The notes under the pieces: model-generated | Told to the model about the DNA's origin: nothing | Databases searched by the model: none | Seen by the model: the letters and a program-made list of their open reading frames with translations, nothing else | Position numbers and translations under genes: made by a program | In this document: piece by piece, positions 1 to 5,200 of the stretch | How the letters are laid out: each line of letters starts with the position of its first letter | How positions within the stretch are numbered: the stretch's first letter is position 1 | NCBI GenBank assembly: GCA_028712915.1 | Contig: JAQTPJ010000039.1 | Coordinates: forward strand, 1-7,249 | DNA from: Candidatus Omnitrophota bacterium | GTDB lineage: Bacteria; Omnitrophota; Gorgyraeia; Velamenicoccales; JABMQK01 | Reading direction: 5' to 3' | Length of the DNA: 7,249 nucleotides

Positions 1-1
1 G

Positions 2-1039
2 CCGACGCGGGAGCTTGCCATACAGATTGACGAGGCATTTCAGGGGATCGCGCGTTCATTCGCGCTAAGAACCGCCTGTCTTATCGGCGGAGCGCCGATG
101 TATAATCAAATACAGGCGCTGCATAAGAATCCCCGCATTATAATCGCGACTCCGGGCAGGTTAATCGATCATATGAGGAATTGGAATGTTGTAGTCGAGG
201 ACGTAACAGTATTGGTTCTTGACGAAGCGGACAGAATGCTGGATATGGGTTTTGCTCCGCAGATTGAACAGATACTGCGTTTTCTGCCCAAGCAAAGGCA
301 GACTATGCTTTTCTCGGCGACTATCCCCGCGGAAATTATGGGCATTGCCGCGAAGCATATGAAGCTTCCTATCAGCGTGGAGATTGCTCCTTCAGGCACA
401 GCCGCGGAGGGCGTTACTCAGGAATTATTTATTATTAAAAGAGAAGCGAAATTGCGGCTCTTGGGCAAACTGCTCGCGCAATACCACGGAGCCGTGCTTT
501 TATTTTCCCGCACCAAGCATAACGCGAAAAAGATAACAATGAAAATAAGGGAGATGGGTTATAGCGCCGCCGAGATACACTCTAACCGCAGTTTAGTCCA
601 GCGACGCGCAGCGCTCGAAGGTTTTAAGTCGGGCAAGTATAAGGTGCTTGTAGCCACTGACATCGCCTCCAGGGGAATAGACGTCACCGGCATTGAATTG
701 GTGGTTAATTTTGACCTTCCCGACGAAGCGGGAAATTACGTGCATCGTATCGGCCGCACAGGAAGGGCTGGGCACAAAGGCCACGCAATTTCTTTTGCCA
801 CGCCAGACCAGCGCCGCGACGTCTTAGACATTGAAAGAATTATTAAGACAACTATTCCCATATCAAAACACCCCGAGGTTTTTTCAGGGCAGTTTGATAT
901 GCGCGAATCCAGCCCCCGCCCCAGTTACCACGGCGGACAATCAAGATATAAGCCCGCGCACAAGCCATATAACAATAAGTGGAATAAACAAAAACAATTC
1001 GGAGAGCGTCCGTCAGGCGGAAAGCGATACTGGAAATAA
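2..1039 (+). CDS. DEAD-box ATP-dependent RNA helicase, 5' end outside window (RhlE-like)
   Basis: This is the 3' part of a superfamily 2 RNA helicase that uses ATP to unwind short RNA duplexes, in cold adaptation, ribosome assembly or RNA decay. The reading frame is open from base 2, so the ATG at 98 is internal and 345 codons are visible. Visible codons show motif Ia PTRELA (1-6), the GG motif, TPGR (about 50-53), motif II DEAD (about 74-77), motif III SAT (about 105-107), FSRTK of motif IV, motif V TDIASRGID (about 219-227) and motif VI HRIGRTGR (about 248-255). The Q motif and the Walker A motif must lie upstream. The last 45 residues are a basic tail rich in Gly, Tyr, Trp and Lys, typical of RNA-binding extensions in the RhlE group. 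It ends just before the promoter of the next unit and seems unrelated to the nitrogen genes. Helicase family is certain; the RhlE subtype is likely only. Confidence 0.95.
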   Translation, partial: PTRELAIQIDEAFQGIARSFALRTACLIGGAPMYNQIQALHKNPRIIIATPGRLIDHMRNWNVVVEDVTVLVLDEADRMLDMGFAPQIEQILRFLPKQRQTMLFSATIPAEIMGIAAKHMKLPISVEIAPSGTAAEGVTQELFIIKREAKLRLLGKLLAQYHGAVLLFSRTKHNAKKITMKIREMGYSAAEIHSNRSLVQRRAALEGFKSGKYKVLVATDIASRGIDVTGIELVVNFDLPDEAGNYVHRIGRTGRAGHKGHAISFATPDQRRDVLDIERIIKTTIPISKHPEVFSGQFDMRESSPRPSYHGGQSRYKPAHKPYNNKWNKQKQFGERPSGGKRYWK

Positions 1040-1046
1040 AAAATAA

Positions 1047-1075
1047 TTGACAACAGTGTTTTCGTGTGGTATGCT
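1047..1075 (+). promoter_or_regulatory. Sigma-70 type promoter of the sigma-factor leader
   Basis: TTGACA at 1047-1052 is a perfect -35 box. It is separated by exactly 17 bases from TATGCT at 1070-1075, a good -10 box. Transcription would start near 1081-1083, directly at the first hairpin of the leader. It lies eight bases after the helicase stop codon. It differs clearly from the promoter-like element before amtB and glnA, so the sigma gene appears to be read by housekeeping polymerase. Confidence 0.75.
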
Positions 1076-1081
1076 TTAATT

Positions 1082-1111
1082 AACAATGAAGTTTAAATAG
1101 GCAAAGAAGCC
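1082..1111 (+). promoter_or_regulatory. ANTAR-type two-hairpin antiterminator, first unit of the sigma leader
   Basis: Two short hairpins with six-base loops follow each other. P1 has AAC at 1082-1084, loop AATGAA at 1085-1090 and GTT at 1091-1093. P2 has GGC at 1100-1102, loop AAAGAA at 1103-1108 and GCC at 1109-1111. Both loops have A at position 1 and G at position 4, the signature of RNA sites bound by ANTAR-domain antiterminators. The 3' arm of P2 shares C1110 and C1111 with the 5' arm of the terminator at 1110-1138, so P2 and the terminator exclude each other. The stems are only three base pairs, so the call rests on the loop pattern, the overlap, and the recurrence before amtB and glnA. 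Confidence 0.6.
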
Positions 1112-1138
1112 CCAAAGAATTTTGGGGTTTTATTTTTT
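1110..1138 (+). terminator. Intrinsic terminator 1 of the sigma leader
   Basis: CCCCAAA (1110-1116) pairs with TTTGGGG (1121-1127) across a four-base loop and is followed by TTTTATTTTTT (1128-1138). It lies about 30-55 bases after the predicted start of transcription, so it acts as an attenuator for the leader. It may also end helicase transcripts. Confidence 0.85.
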
Positions 1139-1140
1139 GC

Positions 1141-1156
1141 AGGACAGCGAAGTCCT
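1141..1156 (+). promoter_or_regulatory. A1/G4 hexaloop antiterminator hairpin, second unit
   Basis: AGGAC (1141-1145) and GTCCT (1152-1156) form a perfect five-pair stem closing the loop AGCGAA (1146-1151), with A at loop position 1 and G at position 4. The 3' arm overlaps the first bases of terminator 2 (TCCT at 1153-1156), so only one of the two can form. No separate first hairpin is visible for this unit. Confidence 0.55.
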
Positions 1157-1191
1157 TTTTAAAGCCAGGCAGGCTTTGAAAAGGATTTTTT
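1153..1191 (+). terminator. Intrinsic terminator 2 of the sigma leader
   Basis: A 14-pair stem joins 1153-1166 to 1172-1185 (inner part AAAGCC with GGCTTT; one T-G wobble at 1160/1178) across the loop AGGCA. Six T residues follow at 1186-1191. This is a strong terminator. Confidence 0.85.
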
Positions 1192-1211
1192 AGTTTAGGG
1201 CTTTAAGAAAT

Positions 1212-1229
1212 ATACCCAAAGGAGGGTGT
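1212..1229 (+). promoter_or_regulatory. A1/G4 hexaloop antiterminator hairpin, third unit
   Basis: ATACCC (1212-1217) pairs with GGGTGT (1224-1229; six pairs, one wobble) around the loop AAAGGA (1218-1223), with A at position 1 and G at position 4. The loop end and 3' arm coincide with the 5' arm of terminator 3, which begins at 1222, so the structures compete. No separate first hairpin is visible for this unit. Confidence 0.55.
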
Positions 1230-1270
1230 TCGGTGCCGAGGATGGCACAGGATGCCCTCTTTTTCTTTTA
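1222..1270 (+). terminator. Intrinsic terminator 3 of the sigma leader
   Basis: GAGGGTGTTC (1222-1231) pairs with GGATGCCCTC (1250-1259), ten pairs including several G-T wobbles. Above a G-A mismatch, GTGCC (1233-1237) pairs with GGCAC (1244-1248) around the loop GAGGAT. The T-rich tract TTTTTCTTTT follows. It ends only about 22 bases before the sigma start codon, leaving no room for another complete promoter downstream. Confidence 0.8.
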
Positions 1271-1292
1271 ACGGGTTATTTTAAGGAGCAAA

Positions 1293-1805
1293 ATGGACTT
1301 TAAAATTTTATTAGAGAGGATAAAACCGGCATTACGCGCTGTAGCGCGTAAATATCTGTTATACGGTTTCCATGATGAAGAAGACCTTTATCAGGAGATG
1401 TGCCTTTATTTATGGCAGGAGTATAGCGAGGGCCTGCCTATAGGCATAAATGAGTCATATGTAATTAAGGGCTGCGAGTTTCATATATTGAATTATCTCA
1501 GGAAAGGCAAGAGGCGGTATAGAGTTGTCAGTATTGACGAGCCTGTATCCGCAGAGGGCGAGGCGCTGAAAGATATTATCCCAGACCCGCGCAGCGCGTT
1601 CTTGTCTGATTTAGACAGCCGCCTGACAATCGAGGATATTAAAAGTAAAAAGTTAACCGAGAGGGAGAGAAAAGTGCTTTCATTGCTTATAGAAGGGCAC
1701 ACTGTCAGGGATATAGCGGCGCAGATGGGCATATCCCACGTTATGGTGGTAAAGCATAAAAAGAGTATTTTTAAAAAGTTTAGTATGAAAGGTTACCAAA
1801 CTTAG
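1293..1805 (+). CDS. Small ECF-like sigma-70 family RNA polymerase sigma factor
   Basis: The product (170 residues) looks like a sigma factor reduced to regions 2 and 4. Residues 10-75 resemble region 2: an acidic DEEDLYQE segment at 28-35 (region 2.1-2.2, core polymerase contact), then a basic stretch ending LRKGKRRYR at about 69-77 followed by a SIDEP turn, as is common after region 2.4. Residues 120-163 form a region 4 helix-turn-helix (LTERERKVLSLL, then IAAQMGIS and a basic recognition helix). The same helix-turn-helix also has LuxR-like features. AAGGAG at 1283-1288 lies four bases before the ATG. No anti-sigma gene is adjacent. Transcription must pass one to three terminators, so synthesis is probably controlled by antitermination. 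The last codons contain the -35-like part of the amtB promoter element. Its targets are unknown; the amtB and glnA promoters are the obvious candidates. Confidence 0.8.
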   Translation: MDFKILLERIKPALRAVARKYLLYGFHDEEDLYQEMCLYLWQEYSEGLPIGINESYVIKGCEFHILNYLRKGKRRYRVVSIDEPVSAEGEALKDIIPDPRSAFLSDLDSRLTIEDIKSKKLTERERKVLSLLIEGHTVRDIAAQMGISHVMVVKHKKSIFKKFSMKGYQT

Positions 1806-1823
1806 CCTAATTTTACTTATATA
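1791..1823 (+). promoter_or_regulatory. amtB promoter element, shared with glnA
   Basis: GGTTACCAAA at 1791-1800 is followed after 14 bases by ACTTATATA at 1815-1823. The same two blocks occur at exactly the same spacing before glnA (3576-3608), while the 14 bases between them differ. Read as -35 TTACCA and -10 TATATA the spacer would be 19 bases, which is long for the housekeeping sigma and suggests another sigma factor or an activator. The first block lies inside the last codons of the sigma gene (Gly-Tyr-Gln-Thr-stop). Confidence 0.7.
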
Positions 1824-1832
1824 AGTGTAGGC

Positions 1833-1876
1833 GTAAGACACAAAGCGGTGTTTTATCAGACAAAGGCGTATTATAA
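1833..1876 (+). promoter_or_regulatory. ANTAR-type two-hairpin leader of amtB
   Basis: P1 pairs 1833-1841 with 1848-1856 (up to nine pairs, core ACAC with GTGT) around the loop AAAGCG at 1842-1847. P2 has the loop AAAGGC at 1862-1867, closed by AC with GT, with an interrupted lower stem of TTAT with ATAA (1853-1856 and 1873-1876). P1 and P2 lower pairs would share 1853-1856. Both loops have A at position 1 and G at position 4, and the P2 loop is identical to that in the glnA leader. The P2 loop and 3' side are the same bases as the terminator's 5' arm. P2 is weaker than its glnA counterpart. Confidence 0.6.
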
Positions 1877-1887
1877 CGCCTTTTTTT
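1862..1887 (+). terminator. Intrinsic terminator in the amtB leader
   Basis: AAAGGCGT (1862-1869) pairs with ACGCCTTT (1876-1883) around the loop ATTATA, and the T tract runs through 1887. It stands between the promoter and the amtB start, so it acts as an attenuator. Confidence 0.85.
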
Positions 1888-1910
1888 ATTCGTTTTTTCA
1901 AGGAGGTTTT

Positions 1911-3140
1911 ATGATTAATTCGGGTGATACAGCGTGGGTTTTAATTTCGTCGGCTTTGGTAATGCTTATGACTCCAGCCTTGGCATTTTTTTACGGAGGC
2001 ATGGTGCGCAGGAAGAATATGCTTAGCGTTCTTATGCAATGTTTTATTATTTTGTGCGTCTTAAGTATACAGTGGGTTCTTATTGGTTATAGTCTTTCCT
2101 TCGCGCCCAACAAAGGTTTCTGGGGCGGTTTTGCCTGGTTTGGTTTAAACAATGTAGGATTGGAGCCTTACGCTGACTACGCAGCGACTATACCGCATCA
2201 GGCATTTATGATTTTCCAGGCGATGTTTGCGATTATTACGCCCGCGCTTATTATCGGAGCTTTTGCCGAGAGGATGAAATTTTCTTCGTTTCTTATCTTT
2301 ACCTTATTATGGGCTACTTTTGTATATGACCCGCTTTGCCACTGGGTATGGGGTTTGGGCGGATGGTTGCGCAATTTAGGGGCGCTGGATTTTGCCGGCG
2401 GGACAGTGGTTCACATTAACGCGGGAATCGCCGCATTAGTCACCGCATTAATAATAGGCCGCAGAAAAAACTTAGAGCGTAATGTTCCTACGCCTCACAA
2501 TATGCCGTTCGTCGTATTGGGGACGGGGTTATTGTGGTTTGGCTGGTTCGGGTTTAATGCCGGAAGCGCGCTTGCGGCAAACGGCCTGGCAGTCAACGCC
2601 TTTGTAGTTACCAATACCGCCGCAGCCAGCGCGGGTTTGAGCTGGGCTTTAATAGAGTGGTTACGTAACGGTAAACCGACAATATTTGGCGTTGCTTCCG
2701 GGGCAGTCGCCGGCTTAGTAGCAATTACTCCGGCGGCAGGGTTTGTAAGCGTGATACCGGCGATAATTATCGGATTACTGGTGAGCGTATTTTGTTTCAC
2801 GGCAGTAAGCATTATTAAACCCAGATTAGGTTACGACGATTCATTGGATGCCTTTGGCGTGCATTGTGTGGGAGGTATTTGGGGCGCATTGGCAACAGGA
2901 TTATTTGCCTCTAAGGCGGTTAATCCCCTGGGTGCGAATGGTTTATTTTTCGGCAACCCCAGGCAATTCGTAATTCAATTGGCAACGGTTGCGGTAACGA
3001 TAGTATATACCTTTATTATGACAGTTATTCTGTATAAACTCGTAAACGCTATTATGGGTATGCGTGTAGATGAAAAAGAAGAATTGATAGGCCTTGATTT
3101 AACGCAGCATCATGAGCGCGCATACACCTTATTAGAATAG
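1911..3140 (+). CDS. amtB: Ammonium channel of the Amt family
   Basis: This inner-membrane channel conducts ammonium, working as a trimer of 11-helix subunits. The ATG at 1911 is chosen because AAGGAGG (1900-1906) lies four bases before it; an upstream GTG at 1848 in frame would read through the leader hairpins. The product has 409 residues with many hydrophobic helices. The AFFYGG motif of the first helix is at 25-30, and the family signature with D160 and H168 follows. H318 is the second histidine of the twin-His pore, and F215 and S219 are also in place; F106 and W147 correspond to Phe107 and Trp148 of mature E. coli AmtB. There is no obvious cleavable signal peptide beyond helix 1, and the cytoplasmic tail (about 380-409) is short. 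The PII gene follows after 80 bases, the usual amtB-glnK pairing, so the channel is probably blocked by PII when nitrogen is plentiful. Confidence 0.97.
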   Translation: MINSGDTAWVLISSALVMLMTPALAFFYGGMVRRKNMLSVLMQCFIILCVLSIQWVLIGYSLSFAPNKGFWGGFAWFGLNNVGLEPYADYAATIPHQAFMIFQAMFAIITPALIIGAFAERMKFSSFLIFTLLWATFVYDPLCHWVWGLGGWLRNLGALDFAGGTVVHINAGIAALVTALIIGRRKNLERNVPTPHNMPFVVLGTGLLWFGWFGFNAGSALAANGLAVNAFVVTNTAAASAGLSWALIEWLRNGKPTIFGVASGAVAGLVAITPAAGFVSVIPAIIIGLLVSVFCFTAVSIIKPRLGYDDSLDAFGVHCVGGIWGALATGLFASKAVNPLGANGLFFGNPRQFVIQLATVAVTIVYTFIMTVILYKLVNAIMGMRVDEKEELIGLDLTQHHERAYTLLE

Positions 3141-3147
3141 CCTTTCG

Positions 3148-3170
3148 CCTGCCATTGGTTCAGTGGCGGG
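3148..3170 (+). other. Intercistronic hairpin between amtB and the PII gene
   Basis: CCTGCCATT (3148-3156) pairs with AGTGGCGGG (3162-3170), nine pairs with wobbles, around the loop GGTTC. A T run (3181-3186) begins ten bases later, too far for a classic terminator. It could be a weak partial terminator or a processing or stability hairpin that sets the channel-to-PII ratio. Confidence 0.45.
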
Positions 3171-3220
3171 TTTGAGATAATTTTTTAGATAAGGAATAGC
3201 GGGAAAAATCGGAGGAGGAA

Positions 3221-3562
3221 ATGAAGCTTATAGTTGCCATTATTCAGCCATTTAAGCTGGAAGAAGTAAAAGAGCAGTTGTATAAAGAAGAGGTAAACTT
3301 AATTACGGTAAGCGAAGTCTTGGGGCACGGACGCCAAAAGGGTGTCGCCGAAGTCTACAGGGGGACTAAAGAAACTGGCAACTTACTGCGCAAGGTGCGC
3401 TTAGAGATTGCCGTAAATGAAAACTTTGTCGAGCCCACAATAAAAGCAATTATAAAAGGCGCCAAGACTGGCGAGACAGGCGATGGCAAGATTTTTGTCT
3501 TAGACCTTAAAGAATGTGTTCGCATAAGGACAGAAGAAAGGGGCTCCGCGGCCATAGGTTAA
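3221..3562 (+). CDS. glnB: Nitrogen regulatory protein PII (GlnK/GlnB family), lacking Tyr51
   Basis: PII proteins are trimeric sensors that bind ATP or ADP and 2-oxoglutarate and control AmtB and other nitrogen proteins. The 113 residues match the family at full length without gaps. IIQPFKLEEV opens the first strand and helix; the T-loop is around 37-58 (GRQKG at 37-41, YRG at 46-48); TGETGDGKIFV at 83-93 and RIRT at 101-104 form the nucleotide site. Q39, K58, K90, R101 and R103 are present. Position 51, the tyrosine uridylylated by GlnD in enteric bacteria, is glutamate here, and position 49 is threonine, so GlnD-type uridylylation at 51 is impossible. GGAGGAGG at 3211-3218 precedes the ATG. 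It follows amtB in what looks like one transcript, so glnK would be equally apt as a name. Confidence 0.96.
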   Translation: MKLIVAIIQPFKLEEVKEQLYKEEVNLITVSEVLGHGRQKGVAEVYRGTKETGNLLRKVRLEIAVNENFVEPTIKAIIKGAKTGETGDGKIFVLDLKECVRIRTEERGSAAIG

Positions 3563-3575
3563 AATAAAAAAAAGA

Positions 3576-3608
3576 GGTTACCAAAACACGCAGTTTTTTA
3601 CTTATATA
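3576..3608 (+). promoter_or_regulatory. glnA promoter element, shared with amtB
   Basis: GGTTACCAAA (3576-3585), 14 bases, then ACTTATATA (3600-3608): the same blocks and the same spacing as at 1791-1823. It begins 13 bases after the PII stop codon. The distance from the end of the TATATA block to the first loop A of the leader is 20 bases here and 19 before amtB, so promoter and leader form one conserved module. Confidence 0.7.
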
Positions 3609-3623
3609 TTATAGAGGTTGAGA

Positions 3624-3666
3624 GCACAAAGTTTGTGCAGTCAGGCAGTAGAACAAAGGCGTTCTA
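3624..3666 (+). promoter_or_regulatory. ANTAR-type two-hairpin leader of glnA
   Basis: P1 has GCAC (3624-3627) paired with GTGC (3635-3638) around AAAGTTT, with A at position 1 and G at position 4 but seven bases instead of six. P2 is perfect: TAGAAC (3649-3654) pairs with GTTCTA (3661-3666) around the hexaloop AAAGGC (3655-3660). The P2 3' arm is also the 5' arm of the terminator that follows, so P2 formation would prevent termination. This is the clearest example in the window of the two-hairpin ANTAR target layout. An ANTAR regulator itself is not encoded in the window. Confidence 0.7.
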
Positions 3667-3700
3667 AGCAGCCGCATAGGCTTTTAAGAACGTTTTTTTT
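3660..3700 (+). terminator. Intrinsic terminator in the glnA leader
   Basis: CGTTCT (3660-3665) pairs with AGAACG (3687-3692), with an inner stem AGCC (3670-3673) with GGCT (3679-3682). Eight T residues follow at 3693-3700. It lies 32 bases before the glnA start and after the promoter, so it must be bypassed for glnA expression. Confidence 0.85.
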
Positions 3701-3732
3701 ATAATTTAACCATAGTAAAGGAGGAAGTAGAA

Positions 3733-5058
3733 ATGGCAGAGAAGAAAGATATACTAAAAATGGTAAAGGAACACGATGTAAAGTTTATAAGGCTTTGGTT
3801 TACTGATGTGCTAGGGTGCGTTAAGAGTTTTGCCATTACTGATGCGGAATTAGAAGGGGCTTTGGAGAACGGTATGGGATTTGACGGTTCCTCAATCACT
3901 GGCTACCAGGATATAGAGGAATCTGACATGATCGCCATGCCTGATTTATCTACTTTTCAGATACTGCCCTGGCGCCCCACAGAAAAGGCGGTTGCCAGGA
4001 TGATATGCGATGTATTAAATCCTGACAGGACGCCTTATGAAGGAGACCCGCGCTATGTATTGAAGAAGGCCCTTGCCAGAGCAAGCAAGATGGGTTTTGA
4101 CCATTATTACTTAGGGCCTGAGCTAGAATTTTTCTATTTTAAGAATGACGACAAGACCGAGATATTGGATAAAGGCGGTTATTTTGATTTGACGACCCTG
4201 GACGTAGCCAGCGACCTTAGAAGGGAAACAGTTTTAGCCTTGGAAAGAATGGGCATACACGTTGAATATTCTCACCACGAAGTTGCGCCTTCGCAGCACG
4301 AAGTGGATATGCGTTATAAAGACGCTCTGGAAATGGCGGATAGCGTGATTACCTATCGCGTAGTGGTAAAAGAAATAGCCAGCAAGTTTGGCGTATACGC
4401 TACTTTCATGCCAAAACCTATATTCGGCGTTAATGGTTCAGGTATGCATACGCACCAGTCGCTCTTTAAGGGAGAGAAGAATGCGTTCTTTGACCCTAAA
4501 TCAGAAGACCATCTTTCGGATACGGCATATAAGTTTATAGCGGGCCTGTTAAAGCATTCCAAAGAAATATGCTCAATATTCGCCCAGACGACAAATTCTT
4601 ACAAAAGATTAGTCCCCGGTTATGAGGCACCGGTATATATTGCCTGGAGCCGCAGGAATAGGAGCGCTTTGGTAAGAGTTCCTTTTTATTATCCCGGCAA
4701 AGAGAAGGCAACGCGATGCGAATTCAGGGCCTGCGATCCGGCGTGTAATCCTTATCTAACATTTGCCGCGATGCTTCATTCCGGATTAGAAGGGATAGAA
4801 AAAGGCTATAAAATACCCGAACCGATGGACCTAAATCTTTACCATCTTACGGCTGCGGAGAGAAAGAAAAAAGGCATAGAGACTCTACCAGATAGCCTTG
4901 GCCATGCTATCTCGATAACCGAAAACAGCGAGCTAGTTAAGAAAGCGCTGGGCGACCATATATTCTCAAGGTTTGTCGAGTTGAAGAAGAAAGAGTGGGA
5001 TAATTATCGAATTCAGGTTACGCAGTATGAATTGGATAAATATCTTTCCACAACATAA
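3733..5058 (+). CDS. glnA: Glutamine synthetase type I, alpha-like
   Basis: The enzyme makes glutamine from glutamate, ammonium and ATP in the cytoplasm and acts as a dodecamer. AAAGGAGG (3717-3724) lies eight bases before the ATG. The 441 residues cover the beta-grasp N-terminal domain with DGSS at 51-54, and the catalytic domain with metal ligands E130, E132, E183, E190, H239 and E330. The KPIFGVNGSGMHTHQS nucleotide motif starts at 228 and NSYKRLVPGYEAP at 288. Length and the C-terminal part match the GSI-alpha group of Bacillus, Thermotoga and archaea: the roughly 25-residue insertion of the beta group is absent. Y370 aligns with the adenylylated tyrosine of the beta group, but the DLPPEE sequence that follows it there is missing. 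The feedback arginine of Bacillus (Arg62) is aspartate here (D60). Covalent and Arg62-type control are therefore unlikely, leaving transcription control as a main route. Confidence 0.97.
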   Translation: MAEKKDILKMVKEHDVKFIRLWFTDVLGCVKSFAITDAELEGALENGMGFDGSSITGYQDIEESDMIAMPDLSTFQILPWRPTEKAVARMICDVLNPDRTPYEGDPRYVLKKALARASKMGFDHYYLGPELEFFYFKNDDKTEILDKGGYFDLTTLDVASDLRRETVLALERMGIHVEYSHHEVAPSQHEVDMRYKDALEMADSVITYRVVVKEIASKFGVYATFMPKPIFGVNGSGMHTHQSLFKGEKNAFFDPKSEDHLSDTAYKFIAGLLKHSKEICSIFAQTTNSYKRLVPGYEAPVYIAWSRRNRSALVRVPFYYPGKEKATRCEFRACDPACNPYLTFAAMLHSGLEGIEKGYKIPEPMDLNLYHLTAAERKKKGIETLPDSLGHAISITENSELVKKALGDHIFSRFVELKKKEWDNYRIQVTQYELDKYLSTT

Positions 5059-5076
5059 TTAATAACTAATGCAGTG

Positions 5077-5158
5077 TTTGTCTGCCCTCTCAAAGAGGGC
5101 AGACAAATGGAGCCCCTCGGGCTAAAGCCCTAGGTTCCTTGTCATCGCCCTTCGGGCG
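5077..5158 (+). repeat. Palindrome cluster after glnA
   Basis: Three palindromes stand in a row. TTTGTCTGCCCTC (5077-5089) pairs perfectly with 5095-5107 around TCAAA, 13 pairs with no T tract on either strand. AGCCC (5111-5115) pairs with GGGCT (5119-5123), which could instead pair with AGCCC at 5126-5130. CGCCC (5146-5150) pairs with GGGCG (5154-5158) around TTC. The first could protect the 3' end of the glnA message or be a factor-assisted terminator. The GC-rich remainder resembles dispersed palindromic elements, but only one copy is in this window. Confidence 0.5.
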
Positions 5159-5178
5159 GAATACTCAAGCGGTCACAA

Positions 5179-5200
5179 CGCCTTAAAGGGCGCGATTTTT
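5179..5200 (+). terminator. Weak candidate terminator after glnA
   Basis: CGCC (5179-5182) pairs with GGCG (5189-5192) around a six-base loop TTAAAG, followed by CGA and five T residues (5196-5200). The stem is short and the T tract is offset by three bases. No A1/G4 loop is seen, so it differs from the leaders upstream. Bases 5201-5258, before the next gene, show no clear promoter. Confidence 0.4.

Noticed and set aside
98..100. ATG 98 as the helicase start
   Set aside because: The frame is open to the left edge and encodes motif Ia (PTRELA), so the gene begins upstream of the window.
1203..1216. A separate promoter between terminators 2 and 3 (TATACC at 1211-1216)
   Set aside because: The -35 region 17 bases upstream (about 1188-1193) is a poor match; it remains a minor alternative that would bypass terminators 1 and 2.
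1848..1910. A longer amtB reading frame starting at GTG 1848
   Set aside because: It would translate the leader hairpins and terminator; ATG 1911 has a strong AAGGAGG site and begins the protein at the usual family position.
1805..1911. A sigma-54 or NtrC-dependent amtB promoter
   Set aside because: No TGGCAC-N5-TTGCA type sequence with the required GG and GC spacing, and no GCAC-N7-GTGC type enhancer pair, was found.
3563..3732. A glutamine riboswitch (glnA RNA or downstream-peptide motif) before glnA
   Set aside because: The conserved core sequences of those aptamers are not seen, and the two-hairpin antiterminator explains the leader better.
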